Below, piece by piece: positions 26,315 through 35,995 of a stretch of DNA of 64,000 bases. Both the position numbers and the translations under genes were made by a program. The notes under the pieces are model-generated. The model had not been told where the DNA came from and did no database searches. It was given only the letters and a program-made list of their open reading frames with translations. Source of the DNA: Cyanomargarita calcarea GSE-NOS-MK-12-04C (GTDB lineage Bacteria > Cyanobacteriota > Cyanobacteriia > Cyanobacteriales > Nostocaceae); the NCBI GenBank assembly GCA_019359595.1, contig JAHHGZ010000019.1, forward strand, positions 62,001 through 126,000, read 5' to 3'. Position 1 is the first letter of the stretch; each line of letters opens with the position of its first letter.

Positions 26315-28525
26315 CTAACTGTCAATATAAAATGGACTCCTTTTTCCATTCATGAGATTTGATGTCATCCCTGTTGTTTGTAATGCCATCGACATGAGAG
26401 TTTTTTGCGAATTAGCTTCTGGGCAATCTTCACCGGGACGCCGTTGAATGTAACTGCCATCCGGTTGTAATTCCCAAGCTTGGCGGTTATCTGCTAACAT
26501 AATTCCCAAAATTTCTTGCAAATCCTTCGCAATATCTGAGTCTTGAATTGGAGTAATTGCTTCGACTCGACGGTCAAGATTGCGGGGCATCCAGTCGGCA
26601 CTACCGATATAGATTTCCTCTTCGGTGTTGTTGAAGAAGTAAAAAATACGGGAATGTTCCAAGAAGCGACCGATAATGCTAATGACGCGAATATTATCGC
26701 TGATGTCTTTGAGTCCTGGACGCAAACAGCAAATACCCCGAATAATTAGGTCAATTTGCACTCCGGCACGGGAAGCTTCATATAGTGTGGAGATGATTTG
26801 CGGATCGACTAGAGAATTCATTTTCGCGACAATCCGACCAGAAAAGCCGTTTTGAACGTTTTCGGTTTCCCTACGAATTAGTCCCAAAAAGCGATCGCGC
26901 ATATTTAAAGGCGCAACTAGCAAGTGTCTGTAAGACTTTTGGCGCGAGTACCCTGTCAAGAAATTAAACAAATCGGTGACATCGGCACCTAATTCTTCAC
27001 GACAACTCAATATTCCTAAATCGGTGTAAAGTCTTGCTGTTTTTGGGTTATAATTACCAGTCCCAATATGCACGTATCGAAGAATCCGGTCTTTTTCGCG
27101 ACGCACCACCATCACAACTTTACTGTGGGTCTTCAGACCGACCAAACCATAGACAACGTGAACTCCGACTCTTTCTAAACGTTTAGCCCAATAAATATTA
27201 TTCTCTTCATCAAACCGCGCTTTGAGTTCCACCAATACAGATACTTGCTTGCCATTTTCTGCAGCTGCAATTAGAGCATTAACTATTGGTGAGTCACCAG
27301 AAGTCCGGTAAAGCGTCATCTTAATTGCCAGCACATCCGCATCGTGGGCGGCATGAGTAATAAAACGTACCACCGATGACGTAAAAGATTGATAGGGATG
27401 GTGTAACAGCAAATCCCGTTCTCGAATCACGGCAAAAATGTCTTTCCCTTCTTCCCCATCCATGACATTGTGGTCTAAGTTCGGTTCTTTAATCCGTTGT
27501 AAGCGCGGGTGGACTACAGATTGCCAAGGTGGGTCTTTGAGTTCGCTTAGAGGTAATGACATAAAGTACATTAAATCCCGCAGTCCCAGAAGACCGTCTA
27601 CTTCATAAACATCGCTGCTTGATAATTCCAAATCTTGCAACAATCGAGAACGCACAGCTTCAGGAGTATTGGGTTGGAGTTCCAGCCTTACGGGACTACC
27701 GCCAACACGACGTTTTCGCAATTCCTGTTCGATGGCTAAGAGCAAATCATCAGCTTCATCTTCTTCCAATGCCAGATCGGCATCGCGAGTGATTCGGAAG
27801 GGATGATATTCTTGGATGTTCATTCCTGGAAAGAGAGACTCCAGGTTGTGAGCGATCGCCTGTTCTAGGGGTACACCAGTCCAAACCGCAGGCTCTCCGT
27901 TGTGGTGAATTCCCAACTCTACGGGTAAAGGCAAAAATCGCGGCAAAACTCTAGGAACCTTCACTCTGGCAAAAAACTCCTCTTCAGATTCTGGATTTTT
28001 GACTAGCACCGCCAAATTCAGACTGAGATTGGAAATGTAAGGAAAAGGATGGCTAGGGTCAACAGCAAGGGGAGTCAGAACCGGAAAAATTTGTTCTTCA
28101 AAGTAATTATCTAAAAAATTCCGCTGTTTCTGAGTCAGTTCAATATAATCTAGTATGTAGATACCATGACTTTCTAGTTGAGGTCGCAGTACTTTCTCAA
28201 AATGTTGGTGCTGTTCGGCGACTAGAGGTGGCAGCGCCAGACTAATTTTGTCTAGCTGTTGTTGCGGCGTACAAGCATCAAAAGTTAACTGAGTTACTTT
28301 CGCTTCCACTTGTTGCTTTAACGCAGCTACCCGCACCATAAAGAACTCATCCAAGTTAGTAGCGAAAATTGCCAAAAACTTCAAGCGTTCTAAAAGAGGC
28401 GTTCGCACATCGCAAGCTTCGTGTAACACCCTGCGGTTAAATTCCAACCAGCTTAATTCTCGATTGAGATAGTATTGCGAATCTCTAAGATTGAGTGGAC
28501 TGACAGGCTTCTTTGATTTTGGCAT
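26315..28525 (-). CDS. ppk1: Polyphosphate kinase PPK1
   Basis: PPK1 makes inorganic polyphosphate from ATP. The 736-residue product from MPKSKKPVSPLNLRD has the family N-terminal domain (YYLNRELSWLEFNRRVLHEA), the head domain, and two C-terminal catalytic domains with the phosphorylated His486 in YVHIGTGNYNPKTARLYTD, plus the second conserved His in IIGRFLEHSRIFYF. Conserved arginines and the IYIGSADWMPRNLDRRVE end are also present. The frame opens 13 codons earlier, but MPKSKK is the likelier start. The length is normal. It is a single gene, flanked on both sides by copies of the dispersed repeat. Confidence 0.95.
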   Translation of the reverse strand: MPKSKKPVSPLNLRDSQYYLNRELSWLEFNRRVLHEACDVRTPLLERLKFLAIFATNLDEFFMVRVAALKQQVEAKVTQLTFDACTPQQQLDKISLALPPLVAEQHQHFEKVLRPQLESHGIYILDYIELTQKQRNFLDNYFEEQIFPVLTPLAVDPSHPFPYISNLSLNLAVLVKNPESEEEFFARVKVPRVLPRFLPLPVELGIHHNGEPAVWTGVPLEQAIAHNLESLFPGMNIQEYHPFRITRDADLALEEDEADDLLLAIEQELRKRRVGGSPVRLELQPNTPEAVRSRLLQDLELSSSDVYEVDGLLGLRDLMYFMSLPLSELKDPPWQSVVHPRLQRIKEPNLDHNVMDGEEGKDIFAVIRERDLLLHHPYQSFTSSVVRFITHAAHDADVLAIKMTLYRTSGDSPIVNALIAAAENGKQVSVLVELKARFDEENNIYWAKRLERVGVHVVYGLVGLKTHSKVVMVVRREKDRILRYVHIGTGNYNPKTARLYTDLGILSCREELGADVTDLFNFLTGYSRQKSYRHLLVAPLNMRDRFLGLIRRETENVQNGFSGRIVAKMNSLVDPQIISTLYEASRAGVQIDLIIRGICCLRPGLKDISDNIRVISIIGRFLEHSRIFYFFNNTEEEIYIGSADWMPRNLDRRVEAITPIQDSDIAKDLQEILGIMLADNRQAWELQPDGSYIQRRPGEDCPEANSQKTLMSMALQTTGMTSNLMNGKRSPFYIDS

Positions 28526-28680
28526 GATGAATGACCCTAGCAGCGGGGAACTTAGCCCATACAAGGAACAGAGGATATTAATAATAGTAATGGAAATGAT
28601 GTCTTAAGGAATCTCCGATTGGAGAGAGGAAAACAGGGGTGGGGGAACAGGAAAGAGCGATCGCCTCACTTAGTTGTTAA

Positions 28681-28788
28681 AAATCCCCGCTTATCCCCGC
28701 TGTTCTCAGGGTCGTCGGTTTTGAGTTGGGGTCCTGTATCCCCATCTAAAAAGCTCCTTCTTCCTTCTTCCTTCTTCCTTCTTCCTTC
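28681..28788 (-). repeat. Dispersed composite repeat, copy C (inverted)
   Basis: On the minus strand it reads GAAGGAAGAAGG heptamers, then ATGGGGATACAGGACCCC, AACTCAAAACCGACG and a GCGGGG tail. It is inverted relative to copies A and B, so ppk1 lies between two facing copies. The heptamer part ends only 27 bases before the next ATG. Confidence 0.7.
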
Positions 28789-28814
28789 ATCCAAGCGTGC
28801 TAGGGAGTGTCAAA

Positions 28815-29135
28815 ATGTTAACTGAAGACCTTATAGAACAATTTTACTTTATGGCGAAGGCAATTTGGAATGGCACTGTGTTAGCCGAAAGCAACGACAC
28901 TATAGTTGTCGAAAACAATCATTACTTTCCTGCCAACACTATTAACAAGCAGTACTTCAAAGACAGCAAGACTCACACCACTTGTCCTTGGAAGGGTGTC
29001 GCTAGCTACTACAGCATTGAAGTTGATGGCCAAGTGAATACAGACGCAGCCTGGTATTATCCCAGCGCTAAGGAGAAGGCGAAAAATATTGAGGGTTATG
29101 TAGCTTTTTGGCGTGGGGTGAAAGTTGAAGCGTAA
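28815..29135 (+). CDS. DUF427 family protein
   Basis: A 106-residue protein of the DUF427 beta-barrel family: AKAIWNGTVLAESNDTIVVE, HYFPANTINKQYFKDS, HTTCPWKGVASYYSIEVDG, AAWYYPSAKEKAKNIEGYVAF. The HTTCPWKG motif is the strongest family mark. The molecular role is not established. The open frame begins at a GTG at 28797, but the ATG at 28815 matches the usual start. The region before it is repeat sequence, so a promoter within the repeat is likely. Confidence 0.85.
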   Translation: MLTEDLIEQFYFMAKAIWNGTVLAESNDTIVVENNHYFPANTINKQYFKDSKTHTTCPWKGVASYYSIEVDGQVNTDAAWYYPSAKEKAKNIEGYVAFWRGVKVEA

Positions 29136-29467
29136 CGAAAAGTTTAAAGGAGTGAAGAGTTAGGAGGAGCGGAGTACGGCTGTGTTTTGGTGAGTCAATC
29201 AAGAGTGCAAAATACCTAATCTTTACTCTTACCTTCGCTTCTTTGTTACTACCCTCCGGGAGCGCTTCGCTTACGCGGTTCAAAAAAAATATCTATTTTA
29301 ACCGCGAAGACGCGAAGAACGCGAAGAGAAGACCATTTTACAGCTTACACCTTAACACCCGTAGAGTTAGGAGTGAAGATTTAGGAGTAAAAAATATCCG
29401 GTAGGATAGGCGTCAAGAGGTGTCCGTTGCTCCTCCTAAATTTATAACTTCGCTCGTCCTAACTTGA
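29136..29467. other. Intergenic region with hairpin repeat
   Basis: CGCGGTT (29274-29280) and AACCGCG (29300-29306) form a hairpin with an A/T-rich loop, resembling the one at 7488-7568. TAGGAGT-type heptamers appear near 29141-29165 and 29364-29390. A palindromic CTCCGGGAGCGCTTCGC element lies at 29254. No gene is seen. Confidence 0.5.
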
Positions 29468-32317
29468 TTAACCAACCTTAAACATCTCAACAGTTTCCTG
29501 CAACTCTTGAGAAATTTCTACTGTTTGTTGCAAAGATTGGGAGACTTCGAGAGAAGAGTCGCTGGTACGTTGGGAAATTTGAGCGATCGCTTTCATCAAT
29601 TCACTCACTGTCTGCGATGTTTCTACCTGAGACGTGGTAGCGGTTGATATTGACTGTACCAAGTAATCCATTTGTCGGGAGACTTCCAATATCTGATTCA
29701 AACTCTGTTTGGCATTTTCCACAATCTGGGTACCTTCGACTACTTGGGAGGTACCCACTTCCATTGCTTCCACGACTTCGTTGGTTTCTTGTTTGATGTT
29801 TTCTAAGATATTCTCAATTTCTTGAGTGGCGGATGCGGAACGTACTGCTAGTTCGCCAACTTCTTCCGCAACGATCGCAAAACCTTGACCTTCTTCACCC
29901 GCACGGGCTGCTTCAATTCCGGCGTTAATGGCGAGGAGGTTGGTTTGGAGGGCAATATCGTTAATTAAAGATACGACGCGGGAAATTTGTTGCGTAGATT
30001 CGCCTAGACGCTTCACTTTCTTGGTCGTTTCGCCAACGGTTTCACGCAGATGCAAAATATTTTCTACTGTTAAATTCATTGCTTTGCCACTCTCGGAAGC
30101 GCTGGTTCTGGCTGTGTTTGCGACGCTGGCAGCAAGTTGAGCGCTGCTAGCTACAGATTTCATTGATAGGGTCATTTTGTCAACAGCATCTAAGGTGTGG
30201 TTGATTTCTGCTGCTTGAGCTAGAGCTTCTGCTGCGAGTTGTCCAATCGCGCTTTTGTTTGAACCAAGGGAGGCATTTACTTGGATTGCCGATACTTTGA
30301 CTTTCGTCACAATCAGCCGCAGACTTTCAACAATGGAGTTGAAAAAGTCGGCGACAGTGCCAATTTCCCCTTCGCTGACATCCGCACGTACCGTCAAATC
30401 ACCACGGGCTGCACCTTCAATATCATCAAGCAGTTGCAATAGTTTTAATTGCAGGGCTTGTTTTTCTTGCCGTTCCTCAAGAGATACGGTTTCGGCGCTT
30501 TGTCTGCCTTGTTCGATTTTTTGTAGTAGCTCTGCTTGTTCTAGGGCATAGCCGATTTGAATTGCCACCTGCTGAAACAAGTTAATTTCTGTAGAAAGCC
30601 AGTTGCGTTCGCTCGAACATTGGTGGGCTATTAGCAGCCCGTATGGTTTGTTATTTGTAAAAACTGGTGCCAATAGATACGCTTTTACGCCAAATTGATG
30701 AAGTTGTTCGAGATAATACTGACTTAAAGAAGCTTGAGAAATGTCTGCAACTGCTTCAACATTACCCACTTCCCAATCTTCAGAGTATTCCTCAGTCAGA
30801 TAAAAACCAGAAACATCTGTCCCTAAAGCTGTAGCCCAAGAATTATCAACAGATTCGGCAATAATTGTACCGTGCCAGTTTTCATCTAAGCGATAGAAAA
30901 GCAGGCGATCGCATTTTAAGGCTTCTCGCGTATTTAATACTGCCTCTGACAGTATTTTTTCAGTGTTCAACGTTTCCCTGACACGAGCAGTGATTTCATT
31001 GAGTTGCAGTGCTAGCTTTGCTTCGGATGATTCACGTTTACTTTGTTCTGTAATGCTGTCTGCCATTGTGTTGAAAGCAATAGCCAAGTTACCGACTTCA
31101 TCAGTAGCGAAAATAGATGCCCGAGATGCGCGATCGCCTGCAGTAAATTTTTGGGCTGTTTGCTCTAGATTTTCAATTGGCTCAATAATAGAGCGTTTGA
31201 GAATCAAGGCCCAAAAGGCAATCAATAGCAACCCAATAAAAACTGAGACAATTTCGACAAGCAAACTGTTGTTTAACAATTGATTCAGAGCAGTTTCTGG
31301 AGTTCCCCGTACCAAAATAGCAGATGGTTTCTGGTCAAAAATAACTTGTGGATTCTCAAATTCAATGATTTGATTGGGAATAGACCTGGCGGCGATCGTA
31401 TAGGTTTGTTCTCCTATAATCATCCGCTGAGTTACTGTTTTTCCTTCTGCGTTGGCTGCCGCTGACAACAAAGATTTGCTTTTGGCAGGTAATTCTAAAT
31501 TCGATTTAGCTTGATTTAAATTTTCAGATTCACTTTGATTGAGAGATGTTGCTAAGGCAAATTCTCCCGTTGGCTTGCGTAAATAAACAGCATTGTAGCC
31601 GCCACCAGTTGCTTTCAATGTCTCCCGAACTATTGCGTCTTTTCCATTTACAATATCTCCAGCAATTAAAGCACCTATAACTTCCTGAGTATTTGGATCT
31701 TTAACAGGAGTCAGCGTATAACGAATTAAAGCATCTTGATTTCTAAAACCTTCCGGTAAAAGCGGTGACTCCTTACTTAATTCTGACCAGCTGACAATGC
31801 TACTAGCTTTAATTTGTTTGGAATTCTTGAAAACCTGGCTGACTAAGTTGTCAGGATTAAATTCCTCACCTTCACGGTCATTATTTGCATTCAGAATAAT
31901 TTTTGCATCTCTACTCACCAAAGTTGCATACTCAATTTTTCTAGCTTTAATTTCGTTTGCTAGAATCTGCTTAATTTCGGCTTTTATAGCTCGACCTAAG
32001 GGTTTACCAGAATTGTGAGTAATCGTTGCTCTAATAATTGCTGGATTATCTGATTGGCCCCGAAAGCCAAAGCCCATTTGATTGACTTTGATATTGTAAT
32101 TAATATCTGCGACAGCCACTTCTGACTTAGCTTGTTCAATTAATTGCTCCCGCAAACCCTTGGTAATAACCCAAGTACCAACAACTCCTATTCCCAGAAT
32201 CGCAACTAATTCAGAAGCCAGCAAAGCAATCCACTGCTTGCGGCTAATCGGAAGGTTATAAAACCACCCGAACCTTGAGTTATGATTTTTCTTGACGTCA
32301 TCAAATGTTTTAGCCAT
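29468..32317 (-). CDS. Methyl-accepting chemotaxis protein with GAF domain (second MCP of cluster)
   Basis: A 949-residue chemoreceptor: membrane helix 1 at about 30-52 ([20 protein letters not shown]), a periplasmic sensor of about 300 residues, helix 2 at about 352-372 ([20 protein letters not shown]), HAMP ([20 protein letters not shown]), GAF ([28 protein letters not shown]), and a signalling domain with the hairpin-tip [20 protein letters not shown]. The GAF resembles the one in the MCP at 35995, but the position that holds a Cys there is Tyr here (LSQYYLEQL). It follows the CheA gene by 508 bases in the same direction and ends the chemosensory cluster. It presumably signals through the CheA upstream. 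Confidence 0.9.
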   Translation of the reverse strand: MAKTFDDVKKNHNSRFGWFYNLPISRKQWIALLASELVAILGIGVVGTWVITKGLREQLIEQAKSEVAVADINYNIKVNQMGFGFRGQSDNPAIIRATITHNSGKPLGRAIKAEIKQILANEIKARKIEYATLVSRDAKIILNANNDREGEEFNPDNLVSQVFKNSKQIKASSIVSWSELSKESPLLPEGFRNQDALIRYTLTPVKDPNTQEVIGALIAGDIVNGKDAIVRETLKATGGGYNAVYLRKPTGEFALATSLNQSESENLNQAKSNLELPAKSKSLLSAAANAEGKTVTQRMIIGEQTYTIAARSIPNQIIEFENPQVIFDQKPSAILVRGTPETALNQLLNNSLLVEIVSVFIGLLLIAFWALILKRSIIEPIENLEQTAQKFTAGDRASRASIFATDEVGNLAIAFNTMADSITEQSKRESSEAKLALQLNEITARVRETLNTEKILSEAVLNTREALKCDRLLFYRLDENWHGTIIAESVDNSWATALGTDVSGFYLTEEYSEDWEVGNVEAVADISQASLSQYYLEQLHQFGVKAYLLAPVFTNNKPYGLLIAHQCSSERNWLSTEINLFQQVAIQIGYALEQAELLQKIEQGRQSAETVSLEERQEKQALQLKLLQLLDDIEGAARGDLTVRADVSEGEIGTVADFFNSIVESLRLIVTKVKVSAIQVNASLGSNKSAIGQLAAEALAQAAEINHTLDAVDKMTLSMKSVASSAQLAASVANTARTSASESGKAMNLTVENILHLRETVGETTKKVKRLGESTQQISRVVSLINDIALQTNLLAINAGIEAARAGEEGQGFAIVAEEVGELAVRSASATQEIENILENIKQETNEVVEAMEVGTSQVVEGTQIVENAKQSLNQILEVSRQMDYLVQSISTATTSQVETSQTVSELMKAIAQISQRTSDSSLEVSQSLQQTVEISQELQETVEMFKVG

Positions 32318-32825
32318 AAGTCAAATCCTCTGAAATCCACAAATTGAATGAACAAGATCAAATAGCTAAATTCCTACATCTAGGACGTTGTAGCATTAAA
32401 GTGGAAATTTACAATTTATAATTAAAACAATTACAGAAAGCTTATAACCTACCGGATAAATGTTAATTTAACATCCAACTGTCTAAAATAAAAAAACGGA
32501 TGTTTTTATATAAATTTACATGAAAATGCTAAGAAAAGCTGTATATTAAACGACTCGATAAAGTTGAGAATAAAACAAAAATTATTTTTCAATGAAATAC
32601 GCTTTTGTGTAAAATATAGCCTTGTGGATTTTACTAAATTATGATAAATAGCGTTCTTGAATTGTGAAAACTCAGATTCCCGACTTCTTTAAGAAGTCAG
32701 GAATCTAAATAAATAGGCGCGATTTCAACACAACTGCTATGAAGATTGCCAATAAAAATATGAGTTTTGAATTATGAAGCTGAAATTTAGAAAACTCCTA
32801 ACTCCTAACTCTTAATTCCTGACTC
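32318..32825. other. Intergenic region with a strong hairpin
   Basis: The stretch 32675-32705 forms a near-perfect palindrome, GATTCC-C-GACTTCTT and AAGAAGTC-A-GGAATC, a known style of cyanobacterial interspersed hairpin, and may end the CheA transcript. TAGGAGT-type heptamers (complement) lie at 32795-32828. The remainder, AT-rich, should contain the promoter of the second MCP. Confidence 0.55.
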
Positions 32826-35800
32826 CTAATTAGCTTCAGAGAAAGCAACTGGAAAGATAATTTCCTCTAAAGTCCGGAGTAATTCCTGTTCATTGTAAGG
32901 TTTAGAAAAATAGGCACGGGCACCTAATTGCATTGCCAACTGTCGATGTTTATCGCTACTGCGAGAAGTTAACATGGCAACTGGAAGAGTTTTTAATTCA
33001 TTGATAGCTTTGACACGACCTAAAAAGCCATAACCATCAACACGAGGCATCTCAATATCACAAATTACAGCCTGGACATTCAACCCACTCTGAAGTTTGT
33101 CTAAAGCATCTTGCCCGTCTTTAGCTTGTTCGACTTGATACCCTCCTTTTTCCAGAGTCAAGGCTAAGAACCGACGGACATTAATCGAGTCATCAACGAT
33201 TAAAACAGTGCCTTTCTGATTTTTTGATAATGCTGGAGTTCTCTCTTCAGAAGGCGCGAGGAATGCTGTCTTTAATCTTGCTGATGGTAATTGATTGTTT
33301 TTCGGGGTGCGCTCATTAGTCGCAATAGAATATAGCAACTCGTTAGTATTAACCAACGGTACAACTCGACCATCACCAAGAATTGTACAGTTACTAAAAC
33401 CCGCAGGTAAACCAATATTACCCTCAACTTTACGAATAGCAACTTCCTGTTCTCCCCAACAACGGTCTAATTGCACAGCTACAGGTTGATTTCCACCTTT
33501 AATTACCAACACGCTACTGGCATTAATCGCAGGTGCTGTTTCCAAATTTGGTCCGTCGTAACGATGACAATTAAATTCTAAATAACGACCCAGCCTAACC
33601 AACGGTAGCATCGTTCCTTGCCAATTTAAGACTTCGTTACCCGCCATCGAAAATACTAATTCGTTTTGTAAGAGGAAGATTTCTTCTACCACATCTGTAG
33701 GAAATGCCAGCAACATCCGATTGCTTTCTACCAGCAGAACTCTGGCAACTGACAAAGTAAACGGTACTGACAATGTAAAGGTTGTTCCCGCTCCTGGTAT
33801 TGTATCAACCTTGACATCTCCTCGGACTTGCTTGAGGTTACTACGTACCACATCCATGCCGACACCACGACCGGATAAGGCTGTCACTTCCTCTTTGGTA
33901 CTAAACCCCGGTTCAAATATTAAAGATAGTAATTCTTCATTGGTTGCTTGCGCCAACAATGTAGCATCTAAACCCATCTCTAGGGCTTTGGCACGGATTC
34001 TGTCTAGAGAAATACCACAACCGTCGTCACGCATGGTGATGATGGTACGGTTACTTTTATGGTTCGCTTTGATTTGAATAACTGCTTGTTCTGGTTTGCC
34101 AGTAATGCGACGGGTAATAGGATCTTCAATCCCGTGGTCGAAGGCATTCCGCAATAAATGCATTAATGGTTCATTCAGGGCTTCCAGAATGCTGCGTTCG
34201 ATGAGGGTATTACCACCTTCGATTTTGAGGCTGACGTTTTTGCCGTATTCGACATTCAAGTCGCGCAAAGCTCTGGGGAAACGGTCTAATATATCTGATA
34301 GCGGACGCATTCTGACTTGAGTCAGCTTTGTCTGCAACTGCTTTGATGTTTTGCTTAACTTTCTGGCGATTTGGTCTGTATCATCAAGGCTTAGTTCAAC
34401 ATCAGTTGTGACTTCTTGTACCTGAACGATAGTTTCCATGACTTCCTGAGACAGCAGGTTTAAGTCGCTATAGCGATCCATCTCTAAGGCATCAAATCTA
34501 CTGTTAATGCCAGTTATATCGCTATCGTGAGGTAGTAAATTACCGAATGACGCCACTGCAGTCGTGGAAAATTTGTCGTATCCTGTACGTAGTTGCTGGT
34601 TTTCTCGCTCCAGAATTTGAACTCGTCCCTTGAGATTGCGAATAAGTTTGCGTAATCTTTCTAGCTGCAAGTTCAGCCCGTTTCGCTGGATGACTAATTC
34701 TCCAAATAAATCATTGATTTGTTCAAGTTGCTTGCTGGGAACCCGAACTGTATTTTCTGAAGTTTCACTCTTACTGCCAAGATTAACTGGCTCTGGTTTA
34801 CGTTCAACAAATTTATAATCTGTTGTCGGAATTTCCCGAGAAATTACTGGTTCTGGCTCATCCAATACAAAGTTACTCTCATCAGCAAATGCTGCCTCTA
34901 AAGCCTCAAAATTTGCACCAATTACTTCATCATCAAGCCAACTATCTTCATCTTCGGCGATTTCGATTTCTGATATTGGTAAAAATTGCGGGTAGGTGGG
35001 AACCTCTTCTACTGCCTGTGAGTGCATTGTTGCTATTTCAGGGGGCAGTAATTCTGGTTGCGTAACTTGTGCAGTCCCAACAAATGTGAAATTACCGAAC
35101 TCCAGTTCACTTGGTAGGCTATTCATTTGACCTGTTAGCACCAAGGCTTGCGATCGCCTCCATGCGGTCAATGCTATTCGAGCAATTTCTTCTACTTGTT
35201 CGGGTGCAGAAGCTTGTATATAGCTAGCTACAGATTCACACAGCTTGCTAAATGGTTCAAGTTGCAGCATCTCCCCCAAACCGCCCAACTCCGCTGCCAT
35301 GATGCCCACTTCTTCACGCAACAGTGACTGTTCGCTATCTGCTAACACCGACTCCAAGCGCTGCAAACAACCTTCTACTTCTGTCTCAAAGAGCAACGGA
35401 ATAATATCTTGCCCATCTTCTGGTGAGAGCATACTTGTGGCATCCTCTGGAGTCGGATCGCCCAAACGCTGATGCAATTCTTCAAAAACGGGGTAACAAA
35501 AAGTACTCAACCAATGTTCGTCTATCGGACTGCGTTCTGAATGCAATTCCACGATCTGGCGCAACCAATCTACACCAGAAAGCAGTAAACTTTGAATATC
35601 AGTGTCAATTTCTAAAGAGTTTTTCCGGGTTTTTAAAACTTTGAAGGAATCTTCTAATCGGTGAGATAAATTTGCTAATGAGCGAAATCCCATCATCCCC
35701 GCGCCACCTTTAATCGAGTGAGCGGCACGCAAAGCGGCATTAATTTTTTCTAAGTCTATGTGTTCGCTGGTGTCAATTTCCAGCAGCACCCCTTCCATAG

Positions 35801-35867
35801 TATTCAGATAATCAGTCGCTTCTTCCAGAAACTGCATCTGGATTTCAAGTTCTTTATCCTGTGACAT
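32826..35867 (-). CDS. Hybrid CheA histidine kinase with C-terminal receiver (HmpE/PixL type)
   Basis: The kinase of the chemosensory cluster, 1013 residues. An Hpt domain at the N-terminus carries the phosphorylated His50 in AAHSIKGGAGMMGF. Then come a second Hpt-like helical region, an acidic linker (about 290-345), a coiled-coil dimer domain (LFGELVIQRNGLNLQLERLR), the ATPase (LMHLLRNAFDHGIEDP, GRGVGMDVVRSNLKQ), a CheW-like domain, and a receiver from about 885 (GTVLIVDDSINVRRF, ICDIEMPRVDGYGF, FSKPYNEQE). This layout matches HmpE/PixL/ChpA-type kinases, which steer type IV pilus motility in cyanobacteria. It follows the MCP gene by 127 bases. Confidence 0.93.
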   Translation of the reverse strand: MSQDKELEIQMQFLEEATDYLNTMEGVLLEIDTSEHIDLEKINAALRAAHSIKGGAGMMGFRSLANLSHRLEDSFKVLKTRKNSLEIDTDIQSLLLSGVDWLRQIVELHSERSPIDEHWLSTFCYPVFEELHQRLGDPTPEDATSMLSPEDGQDIIPLLFETEVEGCLQRLESVLADSEQSLLREEVGIMAAELGGLGEMLQLEPFSKLCESVASYIQASAPEQVEEIARIALTAWRRSQALVLTGQMNSLPSELEFGNFTFVGTAQVTQPELLPPEIATMHSQAVEEVPTYPQFLPISEIEIAEDEDSWLDDEVIGANFEALEAAFADESNFVLDEPEPVISREIPTTDYKFVERKPEPVNLGSKSETSENTVRVPSKQLEQINDLFGELVIQRNGLNLQLERLRKLIRNLKGRVQILERENQQLRTGYDKFSTTAVASFGNLLPHDSDITGINSRFDALEMDRYSDLNLLSQEVMETIVQVQEVTTDVELSLDDTDQIARKLSKTSKQLQTKLTQVRMRPLSDILDRFPRALRDLNVEYGKNVSLKIEGGNTLIERSILEALNEPLMHLLRNAFDHGIEDPITRRITGKPEQAVIQIKANHKSNRTIITMRDDGCGISLDRIRAKALEMGLDATLLAQATNEELLSLIFEPGFSTKEEVTALSGRGVGMDVVRSNLKQVRGDVKVDTIPGAGTTFTLSVPFTLSVARVLLVESNRMLLAFPTDVVEEIFLLQNELVFSMAGNEVLNWQGTMLPLVRLGRYLEFNCHRYDGPNLETAPAINASSVLVIKGGNQPVAVQLDRCWGEQEVAIRKVEGNIGLPAGFSNCTILGDGRVVPLVNTNELLYSIATNERTPKNNQLPSARLKTAFLAPSEERTPALSKNQKGTVLIVDDSINVRRFLALTLEKGGYQVEQAKDGQDALDKLQSGLNVQAVICDIEMPRVDGYGFLGRVKAINELKTLPVAMLTSRSSDKHRQLAMQLGARAYFSKPYNEQELLRTLEEIIFPVAFSEAN

Positions 35868-35880
35868 AATTTTTATTATT

Positions 35881-35995
35881 TGTCAATAGTCAATAGTCAA
35901 CAGTCAAAAGCAAACAGTTAATTGTTAATTGTTGGTTGTTATTGGTTAGTGGTTATTGGTTAACAACCAACAACCAACAACTAACAACTATCAAC
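35881..35995. repeat. Heptamer tandem repeats between CheA and MCP genes
   Basis: Units of CAATAGT, then TTGTTAA/TTGGTTA and CAACAAC/CAACTAA follow each other over 115 bases. The left and right parts are complementary (TTAATTGTTGGTTGTTATTG against AACAACCAACAACTAACAAC) and can form a long imperfect hairpin inside the operon. Confidence 0.75.
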
